Below, in pieces: positions 37,845-45,468 of a DNA stretch of 64,000 bases. The notes beneath the pieces were generated by a model. The model saw only the letters and a program-made list of their open reading frames with translations. It did no database searches and was not told the DNA's origin. The stretch is from NCBI GenBank assembly GCA_015709205.1, contig JACCQO010000011.1, positions 1 through 64,000 on the forward strand, given 5' to 3'. This DNA is from Desulfovibrionaceae bacterium (lineage in GTDB: Bacteria > Desulfobacterota > Desulfovibrionia > Desulfovibrionales > Desulfovibrionaceae). The position numbers and the translations under genes are program-made. Position 1 is the first letter of the stretch. Each line of letters opens with the position of its first letter.

Positions 37845-39764
37845 TCAGGCCCTGACGTAATTGAGCAGGCCGCCTGCCTTGATAATGGCCAGTTCCTTGT
37901 CCGTCAAATCGTTGCCCACGCGCACCTCGCCCGCGCCCTCCACGGTCAGGGCGATCTCGCCGCCCGGGACGATCTCCCCGGCCGGGATGGTCAGCCTGGC
38001 GCCCTGGGGGATGCGCTCGTAGTCGTCCTTGTCCGCGAGCAGCAGCGGCAGGATGCCGAAGTTGACCAGGTTGGCGCGGTGGATGCGCGCCAGGGACTTG
38101 GCCACCACCGCGCGCACGCCCAGGTGGCGCGGGGCCAGGGCCGCGTGCTCGCGGCTCGATCCCTGGCCGTAGTTCTCGCCGCCCAGGATCACGCCCGTGC
38201 CCGCCTCGCGCATGCGCGCCGGGAAGGTCGCGTCCACGCGGTTGAACACGTATTCGCTGATGGCCGGGACGTTGGAACGCAGGGCGATGATCGTGCTGCC
38301 CGCGGGCATGATGTGGTCGGTGGTGATGTTGTCGCCGACCTTCAGGGCCACGGACGATTCGATGGTCGCGGGCAGGGGCGCGAAGTCCTCCAGGGCCACG
38401 ATGTTCGGCCCGCGCACGATGCGCACGCCCTGGGCGTCGTCGGGCTCGGGCGGGTAGATGAACAGGTGCGCGATGGAGGGCACGTTGTTGGGCATGTCGG
38501 GCTTGTACGGCGGATCGCCCCACTCGGAGAGGTCGAAGATGCCGCCGTCGATGGCCGCGCGGGCCGCCACCAGCGGGCTGACCAGGTAGACCTGGGCGTC
38601 CTGGGTGCCGCTGCGGCCCTCGAAGTTGCGGTTGAAGGTGCGCAGGCTGATCCCGCCGGAGTTGGGCGAGCCGCCCACGCCGATGCACGGGCCGCAGGCG
38701 CATTCCAGGATGCGCGCGCCGGCGTCGATGAACGAGCCGATGAGGTCGGCCTCGGCGAGCATCTTGAGCACCAGCTTGGAGCCCGGGGCGATGAACAGGT
38801 CCGTGTTCTCGGCCACGAGCTCCTTGTCCAGGATGCGCGCCACGGACCACAGGTCCGTGTAGGAGGAGTTGGTGCACGAGCCGATGCAGACCTGGTCCAC
38901 CGTGAGGCCCTCCAGCTCGCGAATCGGCTTGACCTTGTCGGGCATGTGCGGACAGGCGGCCAGCGGCTCCAGGGCCGAAAGGTCGATCTCGATGGTCTCG
39001 TCGTAGGTCGCGTCCGCGTCCGCGCCGAGCTCCACGAACTCCTTGGGGCGGCGCATCAGGTCGAGCCAGGAGAAGGTGCGCTCGTCGCTGGGAAAGATCG
39101 AGGTCGTGGCGCCGAGTTCCGCGCCCATGTTGCAGATGGTCGCGCGGTCCGTGACCGAGAGGGTGGCCACGCCCGGGCCGGTGTACTCGAAGACCCTGCC
39201 CACGCCGCCCTTGACCGTGACCAGGCCGAGCAGGTGCAGGATCACGTCCTTGGGCGTGGCCCAGCCGCGCAGCTCGCCCGTGAGGTGCACGTTGACGACC
39301 TTGGGCATGGTGATGGCGTAGGGCTTGCCGGCCATGGCCATGGCCACGGAGAGCCCGCCCGCGCCCATGGCCAGCGATCCCACGCCGCCCGCGGTGGGCG
39401 TGTGCGAGTCCGAGCCGATGAGCGTGCGGCCCGGCCGGGCGAAGTGCTCCAGGTGCAGCTGGTGGCAGATGCCCGTGCCCGCCGGGGAGAAGACGATCCC
39501 GTACTTCTTGGCCACGGATTGCAGGTAGCGGTGGTCGTCCGGGTTGCGGAAGCCGACCTGCAGGGTGTTGTGGTCCACGTAGCTGACGGACAGCTCGGTC
39601 CTGACGCGGTCCACGCCCATGGCCTCGAACTGGAGGTAGGCCATGGTGCCGGTGGCGTCCTGGGTCAGGGTCTGGTCGATGGAAAGCTCGATTTCCGCGC
39701 CCGGCGTCATCTCGCCGGAAACCAGGTGGTCGCGGATGATCTTGTGCGTCAGGGAAAGGCCCAT
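37845..39764 (-). CDS. acn: Aconitate hydratase
   Basis: TCA-cycle enzyme interconverting citrate and isocitrate, 639 residues, a compact bacterial form. Cys ligands of the [4Fe-4S] cluster are in CIGSCTNSSY and CACGPCIGVGG. Substrate-binding motifs SDSHTPTAGGVGSLAMGAGG and GENYGQGSSREHAALAPRHLG are present, the latter in the swivelling domain at about 530-550. AAGGAG precedes the start. It is 28 nt downstream of the short coiled-coil gene on the same strand. Confidence 0.96.
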   Translation of the reverse strand: MGLSLTHKIIRDHLVSGEMTPGAEIELSIDQTLTQDATGTMAYLQFEAMGVDRVRTELSVSYVDHNTLQVGFRNPDDHRYLQSVAKKYGIVFSPAGTGICHQLHLEHFARPGRTLIGSDSHTPTAGGVGSLAMGAGGLSVAMAMAGKPYAITMPKVVNVHLTGELRGWATPKDVILHLLGLVTVKGGVGRVFEYTGPGVATLSVTDRATICNMGAELGATTSIFPSDERTFSWLDLMRRPKEFVELGADADATYDETIEIDLSALEPLAACPHMPDKVKPIRELEGLTVDQVCIGSCTNSSYTDLWSVARILDKELVAENTDLFIAPGSKLVLKMLAEADLIGSFIDAGARILECACGPCIGVGGSPNSGGISLRTFNRNFEGRSGTQDAQVYLVSPLVAARAAIDGGIFDLSEWGDPPYKPDMPNNVPSIAHLFIYPPEPDDAQGVRIVRGPNIVALEDFAPLPATIESSVALKVGDNITTDHIMPAGSTIIALRSNVPAISEYVFNRVDATFPARMREAGTGVILGGENYGQGSSREHAALAPRHLGVRAVVAKSLARIHRANLVNFGILPLLLADKDDYERIPQGARLTIPAGEIVPGGEIALTVEGAGEVRVGNDLTDKELAIIKAGGLLNYVRA

Positions 39765-39792
39765 GTGCGGCTCCTTGCTGCTGTGGGGTGCG

Positions 39793-40059
39793 TCATTCCT
39801 CGCCGAAATAGAGGATCCTCTTGATCTGCCTGCGCCGGGTGTCCAACTCCACGTCCAGGCGCAGCTTGTCCTGGCGCAGGCCGAATATCTCCTGGGCGTG
39901 GAAGACCCCGGTGGCGGGGTCCTCGGCGGCCATCAATGCCTTGATGCGCGCGAGCACGTCGCGCTGCTCGGTCTCGAACCGCTCGATCTCCGCCTCCAGG
40001 GAGGCGATCCGGCTAGAGCTTGATGCGCCTGCGGGCGGGTTGGCCGTCGGTCGGGACAT
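39793..40059 (-). CDS. Short coiled-coil protein overlapping the EPSP-synthase-like gene
   Basis: Protein of 88 residues that I do not recognise. After a Ser/Pro-rich start comes a predicted coiled coil (RIASLEAEIERFETEQRDVL and a second helix KLRLDVELDTRRRQIKRIL). The start is chosen by GGAGAG 5 nt upstream (MSRPTANPP) and overlaps the end of the preceding gene by 47 nt in another frame. That is a long overlap, but the ribosome site and the coding sense downstream of it support the gene. It is 28 nt upstream of acn. Confidence 0.65.
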   Translation of the reverse strand: MSRPTANPPAGASSSSRIASLEAEIERFETEQRDVLARIKALMAAEDPATGVFHAQEIFGLRQDKLRLDVELDTRRRQIKRILYFGEE

Positions 40060-41893
40060 CGCCGCTCTCCTTGGGGGTTGCGTACTTGTAGAAGGTGGCC
40101 ACCGGCGCGGGCAGGCCGTTGTACACGGACCAGTAGCCCGGCAGTTCGGCGCTGACCACGGCCGGATTGCCCAGCCCCAGCCCCGGGCGGGCCAGGGCGG
40201 CCAGGGACAGGGCCAGGCCCCAGGCGGCGCTGGGCGCGAGCCAGGCCGTGCGGCGGCGCTGCACCCCCGAGGGGGTGAGCACCAGTCCCGAGGCTCCGGC
40301 GTCGTCCGTCTCGCCGGACGCGTCGGCTTCCGCATCCGCGCCGAAGACGTCCACGGCCAGTCCCAGGCGCGCGCAGAACTCCGTGGCCGGGCCCGCGGCC
40401 GCGGCGGCCACGTCCGGCGGGCAGAGCACGCGCACCTTGCGGCCGTCGGCCATGGCCCAGCCCGCGGCCAGGGCGCAGGCCAGGGGCACGTGCGCGGCCA
40501 GGCCCGGGCGGAGCGCCGCCGGGCAGGCCGCGCCTGCGGCGCACGCGGCGCGCACGCCCTCGGCGTCCACGGTCACGTCCAGCCCGGCCTGGCGCAGCAG
40601 GTCCAGCAGGGCCTCGGCCCCGGCGTTGGAACGCGGCCAGCGGCCCGTCAGGCGCACGGAGCCGCCCTCGCGGCCCGAGGCGGCCAGGGCCGCGGGCAGG
40701 GCCAGCAGGGAGGCGGAAAAGATCGGGGCCAGGGGGAGCAGTTCGGACGCGGCCGGAGGCACGGGCACGCCCGGCGTCACCGCGAGCCGACCCGGGGCGA
40801 GTTCGGCCGGGATGCCGAACAGGGCCAGGGACTCCGCGGCCTGGATGAGCAGATCGTGGAGCTCGGCGGCGACGGGCAGGTCGGCGTCCCAGGTCAGGGT
40901 GAGCCCGCGCTCGAAGGTGGGCGCGGCCAGGGCCAGGCCGAGCACGGCCGCGGGCGCGAGCCCGGCGGCCAGATCGGAGGACAGGTCCAGGCCGTCGGCG
41001 GCCACCCCCGAGGTCTCCACGCGCACGGGCAACCCCCAGGACTTGGGCACCACGGGCGAAAGGCGCGCACCCAGGCGGGGCAGCACCTTGTCCAGGGGCC
41101 GCAGGTCCGCGCCCTTGAGGTCCGGCCCGCCGGTGAAGCGGATCTGGCCGTGGCGGGTCAGGGCCAGGGGGGCCAGGAGGTGGAAATTGGTGAGGTCGTC
41201 GCCCACGTACACGGGGCCGTCGGCCGCATCCGCGAGCAGGCGCGCGCGGCCCGCGCCGCGCGAGACGAGCGCGCCTTCCTCCCAGGACAGGGTCGCGCCC
41301 ATCTGGTTGAGGGCCTTGACCAGGCCCACCAGGGGGTCGTTGACCAGCACGCGCGCAAGGTGCAGGGGCGCTTCGGCCTGGGCGGCGAGCACGGCCCAGA
41401 TGCGCGCGGCCAGCGGCGAGGTGGGGCCGGGGATGTCCACGGCCAGGGGCTCGCGCCGGGGGGTGAGCAGGAAGCCGGTGGGGGCTTCGTCGGCCGGCCC
41501 CTGGGCCTTGCGCATGTCCAGGGACTGGACCATGTCGAAGAGGCGGCGGATGAGCTTGGGGTCGCCGCCGTGGGTGGTGGTGTCGTCCTCCCAGACGCGC
41601 CAGAGGTCCATTTCCTGGGCCGTGTCCGGCCCGCGGCGGACGCGGGTCTTGAAGGCCTTGGCCGCCAGGCGGGAGCGGCGGCCGAGGAGCTTGAGGATGT
41701 GGCGGTCGAGGGTCTTGATGTCCTCGATCAGTTCTTCCTTGTAGGAAGGCCTGTCGTCCTTGTAGGGCTTGTCGTCCTCGCGGGGGGAGCCGTCGTCTCC
41801 GAAGGAGGGGGCGTCGTCCCTGTGCCCGGGCCGTTGGCCCCTGGACGAGAAGCGTTGGTCCTTCAACGAGGACCTGTCGTCGTGATCATGCAT
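40013..41893 (-). CDS. Chorismate-mutase-like/EPSP-synthase-like fusion protein, probably divergent
   Basis: Protein of 626 residues. Residues 1-50 are highly charged (Asp/Arg/Lys) and low complexity. Residues 51-125 resemble a helical chorismate-mutase (AroQ) domain (YKEELIEDIKTLDRHILKLLGRR). Residues about 145-590 resemble the EPSP synthase / UDP-GlcNAc enolpyruvyltransferase fold. Key EPSP-synthase signatures look altered: the N-x-G-T-x-x-R block reads GDDLTNF near residue 231, while an RP motif survives in GADLRPLDK at 261-269. It may be an inactive or repurposed paralogue. It lies between sat and acn, away from other aro genes. AGGAA precedes the start. Confidence 0.6.
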   Translation of the reverse strand: MHDHDDRSSLKDQRFSSRGQRPGHRDDAPSFGDDGSPREDDKPYKDDRPSYKEELIEDIKTLDRHILKLLGRRSRLAAKAFKTRVRRGPDTAQEMDLWRVWEDDTTTHGGDPKLIRRLFDMVQSLDMRKAQGPADEAPTGFLLTPRREPLAVDIPGPTSPLAARIWAVLAAQAEAPLHLARVLVNDPLVGLVKALNQMGATLSWEEGALVSRGAGRARLLADAADGPVYVGDDLTNFHLLAPLALTRHGQIRFTGGPDLKGADLRPLDKVLPRLGARLSPVVPKSWGLPVRVETSGVAADGLDLSSDLAAGLAPAAVLGLALAAPTFERGLTLTWDADLPVAAELHDLLIQAAESLALFGIPAELAPGRLAVTPGVPVPPAASELLPLAPIFSASLLALPAALAASGREGGSVRLTGRWPRSNAGAEALLDLLRQAGLDVTVDAEGVRAACAAGAACPAALRPGLAAHVPLACALAAGWAMADGRKVRVLCPPDVAAAAAGPATEFCARLGLAVDVFGADAEADASGETDDAGASGLVLTPSGVQRRRTAWLAPSAAWGLALSLAALARPGLGLGNPAVVSAELPGYWSVYNGLPAPVATFYKYATPKESGDVPTDGQPARRRIKL

Positions 41894-42006
41894 GGTCGGG
41901 TTCCTGAGGAATGGGAAATGACCTGCTTACGTAGCCCGAATCCGCCGCGGAGGCAATGGGAAACCTTGCGGTGCGCGCACCCGGGCCAGGCGCGCGCAAT
42001 GGTTGC

Positions 42007-42035
42007 AAAAAAAGGGGGCGTCCGCGGACGCCCCC
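42007..42035 (-). terminator. Rho-independent terminator of sat
   Basis: A perfect 22-nt palindrome (42014-42035, arms GGGGGCGTCCG) preceded on the + strand by seven A, giving a T-run on the minus strand. It lies 30 nt after the sat stop. Confidence 0.85.
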
Positions 42036-42064
42036 CTGCAATGCAGCGAACGGAAGAGATCAGA

Positions 42065-43351
42065 CTACATGGTGGAGCCGGAGGCGGCCTTCTGCATCTT
42101 GATCTCGACCTTTTCGGTCAGGCCTTCGTAGTAGGCGCGCAGCAGGACCAGGACCTCTTCGCGACCGAAGTGGTCGGGCACCTCGGCGCCCTCGGAAAGG
42201 GCCTTGCGCAGCTTGGTGCCGGAGAGCACCACGCGGTCGGCCTTGTCGTGCGGGCAGGTGCGCAGGGAGGCCATGCCGTCGCACTTGTAGCAGTAGAAGG
42301 TCCAGTCGATCTTCAGGGGCTCGCACAAGAGCTTCTTGCCCGGATCGGGGCACTCCTCGCCCTGGTAGGGGATGCGGTCGAAGATCTCCTGCGCCTCGAA
42401 CATGCCGTAGAAGTCGCCCACGCCGGCGTGGTCGCGGCCGATGATCATGCGGTTGACGCCGTAGTTCTGGCGGAAGGTGGCGTGCAGCAGGCCCTCGCGG
42501 GGACCGGCGTAGCGCATGTCGAGGGGATAGCCGCCCTGGACCACGTTGGCTTCCACGAAGTAGCCCTTCACCAGGGTGTCGATGCACTTCACGCGGACTT
42601 CGGCCGGGATGTCACCGGGCTTCAGGTTGCCGATCAGGGAGTGGATGATGACGCCGTCGCAGACTTCCACGGCGATCTTGCACAGGTACTCGTGGGAGCG
42701 GTGCATGGGGTTGCGCAGCTGCAGGGCGGCGACGTTGGCCCAGCCCTTCTCGTCGAAGATCTTGCGGGTCTCGGCGGGGCGCAGGTAGATGCCTTTGTAC
42801 TTGGTGGGGTACTCGCCCTCGGAGAGAACCTTCACGGTGCCGGCCAGGCAGATGGGCTTGCGGGCCATGACCATCTGGACGCCGGGATGGTCCTTCAGCG
42901 CGACGGCCATGAAGTCGCCCTGCGAATCCTCGCCGGCGCCCTTGTAGCACATCTCGGACTCCCACTTCTTTTCGTCCTCGCTCATGGCGAACTTCTCGGA
43001 CACCTTCATGGTGGCGTAGATTTCGCCGTTGCGCTGCAGGGTGATCTCGTCGCCTTCCTTGATGTCGGCGGCGTCTTCCTCGCTCACGGCGGATACGATG
43101 GGCACGGGCCAGAAGGTGCCGTCGGCCATGGTCATGTTCTCGCAGACACTCTTCCAGTCGGCCTTGGTCATGAAGCCGGACAGCGGAGAGAAGCCGCCGA
43201 TGCCCATCATGATCAGGTCGCCCTTTTCCTGGGCGGTGATTTCAACCTTCTTCAGGCCGGCGGCCTTCTTCAGCTCGGCTTCGCGCTCGGCGCCTTCGAG
43301 CAGGCAGCACACCAGGCCCTTACCACCATGGGGGGGAACCAGTTTCGACAT
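42065..43351 (-). CDS. sat: Sulfate adenylyltransferase (ATP sulfurylase)
   Basis: Activates sulfate with ATP to adenosine 5'-phosphosulfate, the first step of dissimilatory sulfate reduction in the cytoplasm. The protein has 428 residues. The ATP/sulfate site is QLRNPMHRSH at residues 211-220, followed by GPREGLLHATFRQNYG and IIGRDHAG. A Cys-rich segment (FYCYKCDGMASLRTCPHD) is the metal-binding loop known in sulfate-reducer enzymes. GGAGG lies 8 nt before the start; the frame open to 43387 is not needed. It is a single-gene unit with its own promoter and terminator, divergent from aprBA across 1.6 kb. Confidence 0.98.
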   Translation of the reverse strand: MSKLVPPHGGKGLVCCLLEGAEREAELKKAAGLKKVEITAQEKGDLIMMGIGGFSPLSGFMTKADWKSVCENMTMADGTFWPVPIVSAVSEEDAADIKEGDEITLQRNGEIYATMKVSEKFAMSEDEKKWESEMCYKGAGEDSQGDFMAVALKDHPGVQMVMARKPICLAGTVKVLSEGEYPTKYKGIYLRPAETRKIFDEKGWANVAALQLRNPMHRSHEYLCKIAVEVCDGVIIHSLIGNLKPGDIPAEVRVKCIDTLVKGYFVEANVVQGGYPLDMRYAGPREGLLHATFRQNYGVNRMIIGRDHAGVGDFYGMFEAQEIFDRIPYQGEECPDPGKKLLCEPLKIDWTFYCYKCDGMASLRTCPHDKADRVVLSGTKLRKALSEGAEVPDHFGREEVLVLLRAYYEGLTEKVEIKMQKAASGSTM

Positions 43352-43486
43352 TTGACTAAGCCTCCATTTAATTAGGTTGTAAGCCAACGGACGAATCAGC
43401 GGCGGGAGGGCGGGTCGATGCGCCCATCGCGCCGTGGGAGTTCAAGAAAACGTGCTCCCTTTTTTTATCATTTAAGACGGAGTGCA

Positions 43487-43515
43487 GTTATTGTGAAAAA
43501 AAGCGCACATGTCAA
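43487..43515 (-). promoter_or_regulatory. Sigma-70-type sat promoter
   Basis: Read on the minus strand: TTGACA at 43515-43510, a 17-nt spacer, then AATAAC at 43492-43487 (four of six matches). The start would be near 43480, leaving a leader of about 130 nt. Confidence 0.65.
43491..43508. promoter_or_regulatory. Possible Rex-type operator in the sat promoter
   Basis: The + strand reads TTGTGAAAAAAAGCGCAC. The left half TTGTGAA is exact, and overall 12 of 18 positions match the Desulfovibrio Rex consensus TTGTGAAATATTTCACAA as I know it. It lies between the -35 and -10, where a repressor would block transcription. The right half is poor. Confidence 0.4.
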
Positions 43516-44387
43516 GCAACGGCCAGGATTTTTGCAACGTACTGGTTTTCAAAGAATATATCTCATCTCCCCGTCCGATTCTCCGGACTGAAGACGATGC
43601 GACCACGCGGCCCGGCCCCTCGCAGGACGCGGCCGGGCGGCACGGGCGAGTGCCAGGAGCATAGCCGGGATGTCGCTGCCAGGCAACACGTTCGCGCGCC
43701 CGGTGGGATAAAAAGTGGGGACGGCATTGTGGCGGGCGGCGCAGGCCCTCGGCAGGCGGTGCGCGCACGGTGACGGATCGCGGGCGGGCGCGGCCTGCCC
43801 GTGCGGCCGCATTGGAAACGGTGCCGATACTGTCTGTGCCGCCAGGCGGGCGCCCGTCGCGCGCAGGAGCGGGCCCGGCCTGCCGGGAAGAAGGGGAAGG
43901 TCTCGTTGCACGTGGGCCGCGCGGGGGACCCCGGCGAGATGGAACGCGCGGTTCGGCCCACGCGCGCATTGCGCCGCGCCGCAGGCTCGGAGCGAACGGC
44001 TGGCCACTCCGCCGCCCGCTCGGGAGGGCGGCTGGCCGCGCCGCGCACGCGCATGACCGCACCGCAGCGACGAGGCACTGCAAGCCCCGCTGCGGACCAG
44101 GGCCGCGGTTCTTGAGGCATCGCGCCGGTCGGCCATGCATTCCGTCCCTTCTGCCCGCCCCATCTGTCCAGCCTCATTTGGCCAGCCCCCTGCCCGATGC
44201 GCCGCTCTGCGGCAGTGGGAAACCGGGATGCGCCCGTACCCGCCCGGAGCCCGGGGCGATCCCTGCAACTGCGCCGGCGGGGGGAAGGGATGCTTCGGGG
44301 AGGGGCGACGCCCGACACCGCGCACGCATCCTCGTGAAAATTAGGACGATCCCGGAAGTACCATTGGCGAGGAGACAGGTGCATTAG
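43516..44387. other. Long gap without a recognised gene between sat and aprBA
   Basis: This is most of the 1583-bp sat-aprB space. Several overlapping open frames exist in the GC-rich middle on both strands (for example 43563-44384 minus and 43770-44387 plus), but they are Arg/Pro/Ala-rich, lack ribosome sites and resemble no family. I see no RNA structure I can defend here. Flanks at 43440-43560 and 44330-44560 are A/T-richer and regulatory. Confidence 0.55.
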
Positions 44388-44407
44388 GGAATATTATAGG
44401 ATATTCC
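44388..44407. promoter_or_regulatory. GGAATAT inverted repeat upstream of aprBA
   Basis: GGAATAT (44388-44394), six bases, then ATATTCC (44401-44407). A further copy, GGAATATCC at 44484-44492, is the exact complement of GGATATTCC at 44399-44407. Three half-sites within 105 nt suggest an operator for an unknown regulator about 180 nt before the aprBA promoter. Confidence 0.45.
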
Positions 44408-44584
44408 AGCATGTTAAGTCTTGAATGCCGTGTCGGTTCAAGGTGCGGCGGGGCCTTGCAAGGTTTGGCTAATCCATGTATAGGGAATATCCTTCAACCC
44501 AGTCGCGAAGGGCTTTGTGATTTCTCGGACAAGACGTATTCGCGGCGGGACGGGGCCGCTGGCGGCCTCCGGGCCCAGGGTGAG

Positions 44585-44613
44585 TTGACACGATGGCGGG
44601 ACCTTGTTAAATA
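44585..44613 (+). promoter_or_regulatory. Sigma-70-type aprBA promoter
   Basis: Consensus TTGACA at 44585-44590, then TTAAAT at 44607-44612 (16-nt spacer) or TAAATA at 44608-44613 (17 nt). Transcription would start near 44620, about 315 nt before aprB. Confidence 0.7.
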
Positions 44614-44621
44614 TTGCACAA
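44604..44621. promoter_or_regulatory. Rex-type operator over the aprBA -10 region
   Basis: TTGTTAAATATTGCACAA differs from the Desulfovibrio Rex consensus TTGTGAAATATTTCACAA at only two of 18 positions. It covers the -10 and start region, an ideal place for an NADH-sensing repressor. The consensus is from established knowledge; binding here is inferred. Confidence 0.65.
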
Positions 44622-44819
44622 GCAACTTGTGGTTTTTCTGTAACCAACTTACATCGCTAATGATCGAGGCTGACCAGTTGAATCTGAAACGGTTCAGGGA
44701 GCAAGACGGCCGCACGGGCCGCGCCGGCGCCGAGGGCGCGTGCGCGGGCGTCTGGCGACGTTTGTCGCGCCGTTTTGTCTGTGGTGCCGGCCGGGTCTGA
44801 GAGCTCATAGCCAGAAAGG

Positions 44820-44852
44820 GCAGGGTGCCGGGAGTGCGGTCCCTGCTTTTTT
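44820..44852 (+). terminator. Intrinsic terminator inside the aprBA leader (attenuator candidate)
   Basis: GCAGGG (44820-44825) pairs with CCCTGC (44841-44846), with an inner CCG/CGG pairing, followed by six T (44847-44852). It lies between the aprBA promoter and aprB. GGCCGCAC at 44708-44715 can pair with GTGCGGTC at 44834-44841 and would break this stem, a possible antiterminator. Confidence 0.65.
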
Positions 44853-44934
44853 CATCCGCCGCCAGCGGCGGGCATGAGTCAGTGAGTTAGGAAATTCGGT
44901 TCAACCCTATTAACCAATTCAGTTGGAGGAAAGT

Positions 44935-45411
44935 ATGCCGACTTTTGTTGATCCGCAAAAGTGTGATGGATGCAAGGGTGGCGAAAAGACCGCTTGCATG
45001 TACATCTGCCCCAACGACCTGATGATCCTGGATGCCGACGAGATGAAGGCGTACAACCAGGAGCCCGATGCGTGCTGGGAGTGCTACTCCTGCGTGAAGA
45101 TCTGCCCGCAGGGCGCCATCACGGCCCGCCCGTACGCCGACTTCGCGCCCATGGGCGGCACCAGCATCCCGATGCGCGGCTCCGAAGACATCATGTGGAC
45201 CATCAAATTCCGCAACGGTTCCGTGAAACGCTTCAAGTTCCCCATCCGCACCACCCCTGAAGGCTCCATCAACGCCTTCGCCGGCAAGCCCGAGCCTGCC
45301 GACCTGGACAACGAGCTGCTGTACACCGAGACCGCCCTGGTCGAGCCCAAGGCGTTCGTGGCCGAGAAGGCCCAGATCCAGGAAGCGGACAAGACGGTTG
45401 TGCTCAAGTAG
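44935..45411 (+). CDS. aprB: Adenylylsulfate reductase, beta subunit
   Basis: Iron-sulfur subunit of APS reductase, 158 residues. It carries two [4Fe-4S] clusters: Cys10, 13, 21, 25 (CDGCKGGEKTACMYICP) and Cys47, 50, 53, 57 (CWECYSCVKICP). The C-terminal half is the beta-sheet and tail that wraps AprA. It passes electrons from the Qmo complex to the FAD of AprA. GGAGG sits 6 nt before this ATG; the ORF from 44923 is an upstream extension without support. aprA follows after 57 nt. Confidence 0.98.
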   Translation: MPTFVDPQKCDGCKGGEKTACMYICPNDLMILDADEMKAYNQEPDACWECYSCVKICPQGAITARPYADFAPMGGTSIPMRGSEDIMWTIKFRNGSVKRFKFPIRTTPEGSINAFAGKPEPADLDNELLYTETALVEPKAFVAEKAQIQEADKTVVLK

Positions 45412-45468
45412 CGCGACGACGATCAACCAGTTTCAATCGCAAACATTCTTCCCGAAGGAGAATATACA

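Noticed and set aside
43563..44384. Minus-strand ORF of 273 residues between sat and aprB
   Set aside because: It is Arg/Pro/Ala-rich with no ribosome site and no family resemblance, and it overlaps equally long frames on the other strand, as expected in GC-rich DNA.
44411..44800. ORF of 129 residues upstream of aprB
   Set aside because: It runs through the aprBA promoter and Rex-type site and has no ribosome site, so it is unlikely to be coding.
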